A stretch of DNA of 64,000 nt. Source: Ectobius pallidus (taxonomy: Eukaryota; Arthropoda; Insecta; Blattodea; Ectobiidae). This document shows, piece after piece, positions 43,882 through 55,800 of this stretch. Where the stretch lies: positions 151,495,265 through 151,559,264 of the forward strand of contig CAXKWD010000005.1 in the NCBI GenBank assembly GCA_964059195.1, in the 5' to 3' direction. Position 1 is the stretch's first letter. The number at the start of each line of letters is the position of its first letter. Under the pieces are notes generated by a model. The model was not told where the DNA came from and searched no databases. It was given only the letters and a program-made list of their open reading frames with translations. A program made the position numbers and the translations under genes.

Positions 43882-46800
43882 CTAACGTACAGGACCAGTG
43901 TCACGATGGGAAGGACCAGCTTCACAATCCATATCCCCTGCATTCATTGCACAACTGATAGTGTTCTCACAAGTAGGGCAAGTTGGAGTCTTCATCCTCT
44001 GTACGTAGCGTCTCATGCAATTGTTGTGTAACATACAACTACAATGTTCACATCTGGAACCCTGAAGATGAAAATAAATCATCATAACTAGGGTTCGGAT
44101 GTTCATGACTAGGGTTCAGATGTTTATGACCTATTTTACTTGTTTTACTCTTATTTCATTTTTATTTTTTCTCTACATCCTTCATGCTTGCTTTCTCCTT
44201 ATCTCTCTTATTCTCTTTACTCTCTCCTATTCTCTTTACTTCTTACCTTACATTGGTCATTATCCTAATTTTTCTAAAGATCTCGCACAATATCTGTGCC
44301 GATGAGACAGTTACTCGTTAGAGAGAGACATGCTATTGTGCTATTTTATTACAAATAAAAAGGAAGGTACTGTTGTGCGAGAGTGATAGGTAGAAGGCCA
44401 ATCGACGCTACAGTCCCCATGAAAACATAATGCAATGATTTAGGGAATTGGCAGAGATTCCGTGCGGGATCTTTACTTTTTATTATATCTACTTCATATT
44501 TGTGTTATTGTAAGTACATGATGTATTGCTAAAAAAGTCATGAACATTGTAATTGGGTGTATACCTGTAATGTTCAGTTGGTCAAATAAAAAACGTCGGG
44601 ACTCGTATGCTGTTAAAATTAAAGTTTTGACGCATTAGTTCACAAGTTTCCTATAAAAAACACAAAATACAGGTCATTTTCGAAACATATGAGGCCATGC
44701 GGCAGGAGGGAAAATATGAACATGGAGGGAAAAAATGAACATCGCGGAAATCGCAACACACGATAATCAACTTAATGCATTGTCATAATTCATTTTGCTT
44801 TGTGTCATCGCCACATACAAATGCTAACGTGAGAGAAAGTGTGGTTAGGGCTGTAATTGACCTGCATTTTTCGGTCTCTGAAGCAGCGAGAAGGTTCCAT
44901 ATTTATGAAAAGAAGCTCAGAGGTGGGAACGTTACTATAATGCGACCGGAAGTTTTGATAGCAAACGTTGATCTGGCCGGACGCGTATTTCGATGCGAAG
45001 ATTGGTTGCAGATGCTGAGCGTAAGTTATTGATTTTGCACTACAAGTACCGGTATTATAAAATAAAATCTTTAAAAAATGCTCCTTGAATAAACATATTC
45101 CTCGCGAATCTATTAATTATTAATATTATAACAATTTGCAACCAAGAATATGGCGGATTTGAGGCATATAGCCACAGCCTTCTATACATGTTTGTTTTGG
45201 AACAAAACTGACTAAATAATCAAGAAAATACATGGATAGACAAGAGGCGTGTGTGAACCTAACCTTAAGTCTTCCTGTACATGCGCATATGCTCGTTCGT
45301 GATACTTAATCAAATACCGCCCGACGTTTTTTATTTGACCGACTGTTCATTCTTGATTAAATAAATAAATAAAAAAGTGGAAAATATGACTGTAAATATG
45401 CCCTTAAAAATGACTAAATATGATCCAAAAACCCTAAATATGACCTAATAAAATAACGTATTCTCAAAAATAAATGTTCCAGTAAATGTATAAAGACACT
45501 AAATTCTTACTTCACATGAATTCAATGAGATTATCACTTTTTAACGATTTTGATGATTTACGGTTTTGCTTGTAATTAACTTATAGGCTATTTTTATAGA
45601 ATTTGCTCCTGTTTGCTCGCTAATCAGCTCCAAATACTCGTAATATTTTGTAGATCTTGTGTATCCCTATAAAATATGAACAATTGCATTAATTTTAAAA
45701 TTTAAGTTACCTTTTCATTTGGCATAGGCTAAACACTAAATTAATTAAATAAATTTCAAATTTAACTTGACCATGTAGTGCACATACTGCATAATTGTGC
45801 TCTTTTACCGAACTTATGACTCAAATTTGACGGAGTACAAATATGGCCAAAATACGACCAAGACCACAATAATGACCAAAATATGACTTTATATGCAAAA
45901 TAAAAACGGTCCGATTAGGATAAGAAGCGTGCAAATCGTATTTAATTTCTGTTTGCAGTGAGAATGGGAGAGGATAAAAATATGACATGTCATAAACATC
46001 CGAACCCTATTCATCACCTAAAAATGTGGAAAATATGACTGCAAATATGCCCTTAAAAATGACTAAATATGACTCAAAAATCCTAAATATGACCTATTAA
46101 AACAAATTTTATAAAAACAAATGTTCCAATTTAAAACGGTTAATTACACTAAATTGTTACATCACATCAATTCAATCAGATAAACACTTTTTAACAATTT
46201 TACACATGATTTACAGTTTTACTTGTAAAGAACTTCTAATTTTAAAGAATTTTCTCCTGTTTGTTTGTTTCATCAGCTGCAAATATTTTGTAGATCAAGT
46301 GTATCCCTATAAAATATGAACAATTATATTAATTTTAAAATTAAGTTACTATTAAATGGGCTTAAAGATTAAACTGATGATATAACTTTCAAATTTAACT
46401 CGACCGTTTAGTGCTCTTTTACCGAATTTATAACTGAAAATGACGTTAAATAATAAATATGACCAAAGTATGACCAATGCCATAAAAATTACCAAAATAT
46501 GACTTTATATGCAAAATAAAAAAGGTCCGATTAGGATAACAAGCGTGCAATTCATGATAAATTTGTGTTTGGGGTGAGAATGGAGGTCAGGATAAAAATA
46601 TTACATGTCATAAACATCAGAATCCTAATTATAACTATTTTAATCAACAATGTAACTGCTAAAAGTGTGAAACAGTGTTAGTTATGCTGATTATTATAAC
46701 AAGCCTCATTTTAACCAATTCACTTACTATTTTATTACTCCAACCTGTGACTTCTATGTACTTGTTGAAAAGCTATTTTAAAACAGTGGAATGCAGTGTT

Positions 46801-49800
46801 ATAAAAAGTTTTAACTGGAGAAGTGCTTTTTTTTTAAATTTTTTTTTTTATTTATTTTTTTTTAAATGTCAAGATTTCTTTGCTATACTTGATTCAAGAA
46901 ATGTATGGAACAAAAGTAATCAATCGAATGTGAAAATACAAAGCACAGTTCACAAGAGTTCGTTTTTGAGACTGTTTAGTTTATTACATATAGTCAAGTC
47001 AACTGAACATTCTTTTTATATCAAGGGTCCCGGGTTCTATTCCCAATGTTTTGTATATATTTACAATCTGTATCTTCTCGCCACTGGACAAACCTTTTTC
47101 TTGCACATCTTTTTTTATTGGTGACGTTAAGTTCTGAAAGCCCTGGCTCACAATTTTTCTCTATGATGCAAATTATTAGAGATTATGCCTACTACTTTTA
47201 CTTACAATATGTGGTGCACTTACATTATGTAAATGAAAAGTACAAAGAATTAATTAATTATGTTATAAAATATGTTTATATTTAGTAACTAATGTCACTT
47301 GTTTTTCTTCAGATTAAAAAAATTTGCCAAGGCAACAATAAAAACCAAATGAAATCTAGTTTGCTAAATACATGTTGTAAAACATATAAGTCTATGACAT
47401 AAAAATGAAAGCAAGCAACTCACTTAACAGAACTTATGCTTTCACAATTACTTAAGATATAAATAATTGTAAGATGTTTGCGGAATGGAAGTAAACATCT
47501 AATGAAGAATGTCACACTATCGTGAAGTATGCACTGGTGCGATTAACCAATGAAACAACAGGACACAGTTAGTCAAGGCAAGTCTGTTGTTTACTTTTGC
47601 TCCGTACACATCTTGGATCAAGTATATGTATGAACTATATATACAATTTTACTTTCTTGCATATATGTAGTATAGAAAAAGTACTGTGATCGTGACAAAA
47701 AATTAAAATCGAGATAACACCGGGAAAACATGTTTCACAATGCCTAGAAACCGAAAAAAGTGTTTTTGGAATTACGTCTCTCCGTCTATCTGTGGACAAG
47801 CATAGTGGGTAAACGGTTCATTTTTTTAATGAAGGACTTTTTCAAAATTTTATCACACCGCCCAGAATTTGATATTTATAACTGAAATATTAAGGGGACT
47901 TTTCAAGAAAACTTTTTAAAAATTCTGATTTTTGAAAAACTGGCTCTAACGATTACTGATCCATACCTGTAGATAATTCAGAATGCATTAACTATAACCG
48001 TAAATGATGACAACACAATGATAAGTGTATGCTGAAAATTTTCCCTATCTCAAGCAGATAAAACAATTGCAACACACATCTCATTCAGGGTATTACTACA
48101 GTGAGTCCCACGCAATAGTTGGCCAATGACGCGGGTTTCTGCGTTGTGGCTGGCACATCTCCAACTCCCGAGCAATCGGGTGAAATATCTACACAAATAA
48201 TTCCGCGGTCGTTGTAATGATTCCGGTTCTCACATTAACAGTTAAAATTACAATGAAAATAACCACGTACCTCATCATAAGAGATGTTGGAAATGTTCTC
48301 CTCTTGCATACGCGCAACATTGGGACCTTTTTTAGGGAATTTCTTTCACGCGCGTAAGTTCAGCTTCTGAGATAGAGTTAAGTTCTCTTGTGATATTTTC
48401 TTTAAGTTCTTCTTATGTATGGGAAATTGACATATACACTTTATTTTTCAAGTTTCCCCATAAATAATATTTACATACTGTTAGAAGAACTTAATGACAA
48501 TATCACATAGGCCTATCAAAAGATAAAGTAACTCTTTCTCGGAAGCTGAACTTACGCGCGTGAAAGAAAATTTCCTAAAAAGGTGCCAGTATTGTCTGGA
48601 TGCAAGAGGAGAACATTTCCAACATCTCTTATGATGAGGTACGTGGTTATTTTTATTGTAATTTTAACTGTAAATGAGAGAACCTGAATCATTACAACGA
48701 CCGCGGCATTATTTGCGTAGATATTTCACCCGATCGCTCGAGAGTTGGAGCTGTGCCAGCCGCGACGCAGAAACCCGCGTCATTGGCCAACTCTTGCGTG
48801 GGACTCACTGCACATGCACACCATCACTGTACTGCCTTCAAAACTATGGATGCATTTATTTAATCATTTTTTTTCTGTCATTTGTTTTCTTCCAGATTCT
48901 TAATGACAATTAAGAGAATATTTTGAAATTTAAAATCAGTATTTCATTACTAGTACTGACAACATTATAAGAATAATTACTTTTGGAATAATTAGTGCAA
49001 AATGTAAGCTGAATAGTTAGTGAACAAAAATGAATACATGGAAATGAGATTAACTTTGATTTCATACAAAAAAAACTTAATGGAGAATATGAAATTATCA
49101 TCAGCTAATGTGAGTGGGTGCTCTTCTAAGAATTTTCTTGTAGTATCAAACAAATAATGGAGTATGGCCAAAATAAAAACATGAGTATATTTTATTTAAG
49201 TTTCAACCAATTCTGAAAACATAACTCAAAGTTTTTAATTGAAATGACTCATCATGCTTAATATTATGATTCAGTTTCTCAATTGTGTGTTCATTCTGCA
49301 TCAAGCTAAAGAAAGAACTTAGAGAAGAATTTGCAATAAAACCAATACACAGTTCACCCTCAACAGGGATGCACAGACAGACATTCCAAAAACTTGTCAA
49401 TGGATTACCTGTTACGATGAAACTTGGACGTTATCTCTATTATGATTATATTTTCATTACCACTATATTTTCCTCTATGTTATGTATGTGACAAAGTAAA
49501 AAAAAAAAATAGCATAGATGATGATGACCAAGACTCATCCGAGGTGTTCAGGCAAGGGTGATACTGCAGAGATTTGCCATTGACTCTCAAGGGATGGGAA
49601 TGAAAGGACACAACACCCAGTCCTGAACCTAGGGAGGAAATTTTCCACTGCTGAAAAATCCCCAACCTGGCCAGGAATTGAACCAGGGCCACCAAGGTGG
49701 AGGGTAGTCATGCTACCAACTCACCCAAAGTGGCACAAATGTTATAACGGAAAAATCTGAAAAATTTTGTTAGAAATGCTGAAATTATTTACCCTTAAGC

Positions 49801-52800
49801 AAAAACGCAAAATAATTGAAGATATCACATGATTCAATCATCGAAGGGGAAAGGTGATGATAAAATTGAAAGTCAATGTTTCAATTGATTTCATGATTTA
49901 TCATATAAACTGAAATAAAGGTTTATTTACATTTGTCAAACAAAGCCAAATTACATCAATTAAAACTTATCTTTGTTTGATGAAGCTTTATCTTTAAAAA
50001 CCAGAAGAAAAATACCATAATTGTGTTTAAAAAAATAAATAATAAGACAAATAATAAATAAATAAATAAAAAAACCCGAAATGACCATGAAAATTTTATG
50101 AAATCTGGCAAATATTTTCATCAACAATGGGTGCTTCTAACGATAGTACACCACTATTACCATTCACACTTCACAGTGGACAGTGATGGGAAAGTACAAA
50201 AAGAAAATAAATGGGCTGAATTACAATTACCAGAGATACATTTTACTTAATTGCAATTAGAAATTACTTTTTCAAAAAGTAATCAGTAAAATTACAATTA
50301 CATTACTTTACAAAATGGCTGCACCTAAAAGTTCCTTGCCTCTTGTTTGTTTTGGGCACAAGGCCTTGAACTCTTGGGCCATTCAGAGGTAAAGTTGCTT
50401 GGGATGTTACCAAGTCTCAAATTATTATTAATGAACAAACAAAAAAACTTATCAGTACCAACATTTCTAGACACTTTTAGTAACTTTTTATTAACATTAC
50501 CTCAGATTTGTATATTAGATGTAAAAACAGTAATGATGACGATATAGCAAGCAAGAATGATACCACACTAACTATTACTAAAATCTAACGATTACAATTT
50601 TATTCCAGAAGTAAATTACTGGTACAGGTAAAAATTACATTTTTAAAAAGTAGCAATTACAAGTAAATGGGACCAGAAAAGGAACTGTTACATGTAATCT
50701 AATTATTTTTACTCAATTACTTCCCATCACTGACAGTGGATATACATGTGCCCTCGAAACAATTCTTCCACACAAGTTATTTTATGATCAGAAAATCTAC
50801 ATACCTGAATGACCAATTGTTTGCAGAGACTACATTTGCTTAAAAAGTCTGCAAAATGTTCCTCCAGAAATGGGCCCAACTCTGCAATACACAGAGGACT
50901 TAAAGAAACAACACCATTCTGAAATTTAAAGAAGAGAAAACAGTCAAAATAATACAATGCAGACCTTAAAGTTGCTCTGCCATTTTGAATGTTTTGGTAG
51001 ATAAAATATCAAGAATAGGAACTTTTTGGAATATTTTCATCGGTTAGAGGCTATAAGCTATAAGTATGAAAAAGTTCAAGTTTCTAGCTCATATAGGCTA
51101 TAAATAGATAGACATCAATGTTAATGAGTGGATGACGTAAAGTGTTGTAGATGTAAACGACGTCATGGCTATCCAGACACTTTTGAGCTTATGGCAGTTG
51201 GATGTACTAACATTCCCGCTAAAGTTTACAATTCTATCAGACTTGTAAGTGTGTCAAAAATATTCAAAATTTACTTAACATAACAAACCTAACTTTATCT
51301 AAGGTATGACCGATGGAGATACGACAAAAAGTCACAGGACCAAATTTGTAGGTCTCTCAAAATTGGTTATTACTGGTGCAATCATTTTTTTATATGACTT
51401 ACCATTTATCCACTAAAACCTCCAGAGGAGGTCTGCACAGACCTTAAAGGTGAGTCCGCCATTTTGAATGTTTTTCGGAGATAAATTAAGAATTGGAGCT
51501 TTTTGGAATATTTCTGTCGGTTAGAGGCTACAATCAATTGAAAATAATTTATGGTCCTATTCTTTCCACTATACTTTTATTAAAACAAAATATAAAAGGC
51601 CTGGAGGGAAGGTTGAAACGTTGTGTGTTGTAAAAAGATTGTTTTATCCACTATTAAAAATAAGTGTCATTGTTTATATTATATTTGGTTTTAATAGAGG
51701 CTGTAAGTTATAAAATGCCAAATTTCAAGTTTCTGGCTCATCTGGAAGTGGGCAAACAATTATGACAGTGAGTGAGTTAGTTGTGCAGCTTTGTAGTATC
51801 GGGTCAAGTGATGATTTGCTACCTACTGGTATTTAAATCATAATTGGTAGTTACTTTGGTAGAAAACCAATTATTAAAAAATCCAAAATCAACAATGCTC
51901 CTCATATCGACGTTATAAGTGTGTATACTAAGTTTCGTGAAAATGTGATAAAGTGAATTCGAGCTCGCATGTACAGACACACAGACAGACATATTCCCTG
52001 TATACCATGCAATTTTACAAAGTACCATTCTAGCACTTAATAATAACACTTACCTTTTGAACTAGCCACAAATCATTGCAGAACTTTAATAATATCCTTT
52101 CTACTTCTGACTTTGTGATATTCATAGGCAATGTCATATTTAGGCATAATGTGGATGAAGTGGATCCTTCAGCTGTTATAATTTCTCTCAAGACTCTCTT
52201 GAAAATTTCTAATTCTGCGTTTGTATACAATTTTGCTTCCCTGTCAAAGAAGTAACACATACATTCATTTGTTACTTATTCAATATAAATCTTTCCTTAA
52301 GCATCATTAGAGACCTTATTTTTTGGCAAAATAAAATGGCTGGTTTCGGTGTTAACTGCCTTCGATTTTGTTGGTATTTTGCAAAATATTTTTTTTATAC
52401 AATTGTCCTTATGAAACACAACCACAAAAAATCTATAGAATTAATATATCTATAGATATAGAATTAATATATCGTCGTTGATACTGAAATACGTCGTACG
52501 TAAAAAATTGCAATTTTAATTTTAATGATTTTGTGATCAAAATGATCAGACCTTACCTTCTTGTAATTTTAATTTTAGTGCCTTTGTGATCAAAATGACC
52601 AGACCTAATCATTTTGAACACTAAAGCTCTAAAATTGAAATGGCAATTTTTTTACATACGACGTATTGCAGTATCAACGACGATATAAACTCAAGTTTGT
52701 TGCTGAAAAATATGCAAAATGAAAGAAAAATCATGAAGAATTGAGCATTTATATAATCTAAAATGGCCTAATTTGATTAAATTAATCAGGAATTGTGAAG

Positions 52801-55800
52801 TGTCAACATTAACTTAAACTTTAAAACATTTGACTTCACACATTAATGCAACTAAATACTAGCTAAATCAGGACGCACGTTTCGATGGCCTTGCCATCGT
52901 CCTCAGCTAGTTCCACTGACGTCCACCACGTGCGTCTTGATTTAGTAAGTATTTACTTACATTAATGTGTGAAGCCGAACGTTTTAAAGTTTATTAAGTT
53001 AATGGCCTAATTTATTTACACAAAAGTGCCAACTACTGTGGATTAAGTACAAAATCTGTTGAATCTACACTCTTTCCGCGTTCTAACATAGGAATACCAA
53101 ACTCAGGACAGAGAAAGCAGAAAAGAGTGTATTGTGATCACTGAATAGTGTGTATTCCTCACTCTTCGCTGTAATCAACCACAAGTATTGATAACATCTC
53201 AGCAGTCCTAGATATAGCAAAATAGGAAGCATGCTATAAGACATATATGGGCAACGCCCGGCCCGCGGGCCGGACGTGGCCCGCCCCGACTTTTGATCCG
53301 GCCCGCGGAACATTTTAAAATCGCACTCGAAAAAGTAAATATTTTCAGTTCTCGCCAACAAGAGCGAGGGGAGAAACAAAAACCTGAACTACGAGGGTGT
53401 TCCTTCCGGTCAGCGCTAGGAAAATGCTACAATAGGCCTAGATCAAAGTATCGAACCAGACTATACAGATGAAAATTTGGTAAACACTCTGTGCTTGTGT
53501 ATTAGTGGGATTTATGCCAACATTGATTATCTTGATTCTCAAGATCAAGCTCAAGCTTCTCATTAATTTCTGCTGATTGTAAGTAAATGCCTAATCAGCT
53601 CGATATTGTTCTCATTCGTGTATCTTTAACATTATACAGGGTGTGGCATTTATCATTTCCCATTTTCAAAACTGTGTAACACATTTATTTAACTAATAAA
53701 TAAGCTACATTGAACATTTTTAAATGTCTTACAGTTTTGGATTTGCAATTCTGGTCTTACTTTTTGAATATGATGTCCTTGAGATGCCCTCCATTAACTT
53801 CAACACATTGCTGCAATCTCCCTCGTACACTGGCCATTACGCATTGTGTGGTGTCTTGCGTAACATTTGCAATTTCCTGCAAATCCACGCACAATCCACA
53901 AGCGGCCACTTCACAGTCCTAAGGTCGTGGTGTGGTGTGCCATTGCAGCACAGGGTATTATTGGCCCTTATTTCTTTGACAGCGATAATGGTGCTTCGGT
54001 TTCTGTCAACTCTGAACGTTACAATCACATGCTGCAAACTTTCTTCCTGCCAGAATTGACACATCGTAACCTGGATATTGAGGGATTGTGGTTTCAACAG
54101 GATGGTGTTGTAGGGTAGCGCATACTGCACATCTTTCAATGGACACCCTTCATGATGCTTTCCCCGGCTGAATTCATTCCCTCCAAATCTCCAGACCTTA
54201 CTGCACCAGATTTTTTTCTGTGGGTCTATCTGAAATCTAAAGTTTTCACTCATGCCCTCCCTGACATTAACAGTCTTAACAATGCAATTCAGCAAGAAAG
54301 GGCAAATGTTACGCAAGACACCACACACCGCGTAATGGCCAGTGTACGAGAGAGATTGCAGCAATGTGTTAAAGTTAATAGAGGGCATCTCAAGGAAATC
54401 ATATTTAAAAAAGTAAGACTAGAATTGTAAATCCAAGACTGTAAGACATTTAAAAATGTTCAATTTAGCTTATTTCTTTGTTAAATAAATGTGTTACATG
54501 GTATTGAAAATGGGAAACTTTATATGCCGCACCCTGTACTTTATAAATATAAAAAACCGTATCATGATTATTTTTTCACAAATACCTATTATCTACGGCC
54601 CGCGACTTCATAAATATCGTAAAGTTTAGCCCGCATCTTTCCAAAGGTTGCCCATACCTGCTATAAGAAGTGAAGGAAAAAAACACACTAAAACAAAATA
54701 TTACAAGTTTAAATAAAATTTTTGTACCAATTTCTCACTTTACATATGGAATGGGCGAATATTGCATGTATTTCGCTTTTATTTAGACATTTTGCACAAT
54801 CAAACAAATTTCATGGATTCAGTTTGCTTAATATTAGTATTTTACGCATGTGCAAAGCAAAATCTAGCTAAGGAAAGCTGTTCTGTAAAATTTCACTCTT
54901 ATTGCTGTTACCAAAAAATATGGTCCCTAAGCACCATATGTTGACAAATACTGTAAAACTTAAACCCTGGAACTTCAGCTGGTGGTGCTGATGCTCTACC
55001 AACTTCATGACTAAGTGCCAGAGGAATCTTTCTCCTCCTACCCAATCGGTCAACTTGACTGAAAATCATTTAAGCTTACATCATATAGAGTAACAGTGAT
55101 TTTGTGAGTGGGCTTGCAGTTTTGAAGAGTATATGAAATATATAAGATAGAGATAAACAGTGTGTTCAATGCTATTAATCTCTCAAAATGAATTTTGTGA
55201 TTGGTGCGAAGAGGTTGGAGTATATCGACCAATCAGAATAAGAATTTTTATTGGTTGTAAAACACTGACGACGCAATCTGTCCAAATCATGACCAGTGTG
55301 AGAATAATAAATGTTAAGGGCCTTTACTCAACAGTAAAGGCATCTGCTTTTCACAAAACCTAAGATGGGAATTTTAGTATAGGCTATATAATAAATAAAT
55401 AAATTACATAAATAAATAAAATTCTTTCAAGCTTGTGAAAATTATTTAACTTTCAGAAAAACTGTGAAATAATTGATGAAATTATGTTAATTACAGTGAA
55501 TCAGTCTGAAGGTGGCGACTGCAATTTGATCATCAAAGACAAACTGTGATGATAAAAGCTGAAGGTTGATGTTTTAATATATTTCACGACCTGTTGATAA
55601 ATACTGAAAACTGAAGTTAATTTGCATTTTACAAGCCAAGACAAGCTGTAAAAACAATTAAAACAACTGCTGAAACTTTTACCTAAAAAACCTAACAAAA
55701 ATGGTGAAATTGTTGTACAAATTTAATAAAAACTATGAAGACTATACCAAAACGACTATGAAAAATTAATGAAATCTGAAGAAAGAAAGAAAGAAAGAAA

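Larger units (their letters stand above)
44089..46627. mobile_element. hAT-type MITE (TAGGGTTC family), outer copy, split by a related element
   Basis: The left end TAGGGTTCGGATGTTCATGAC (44089-44109) is preceded by ATCATAAC. The right end ..GTCATAAACATCAGAATCCTA (46627) is followed by ATTATAAC (7 of 8 match). Without the inserted element it is about 630 bp. AAATATGACC and ATGCCCTTAAAAATGAC motifs fill the body. Non-coding. The left end lies 28 bp from the NSMCE1 last-exon boundary. Confidence 0.82.

Noticed and set aside
46675..47124. 149-codon hydrophobic frame resembling a membrane protein
   Set aside because: Hydrophobicity comes from T-rich DNA; there is no family resemblance or supporting splice context.
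53837..54388. 183-codon minus-strand frame
   Set aside because: It arises from antisense transposase sequence and the inverted mariner end, not from an independent gene.
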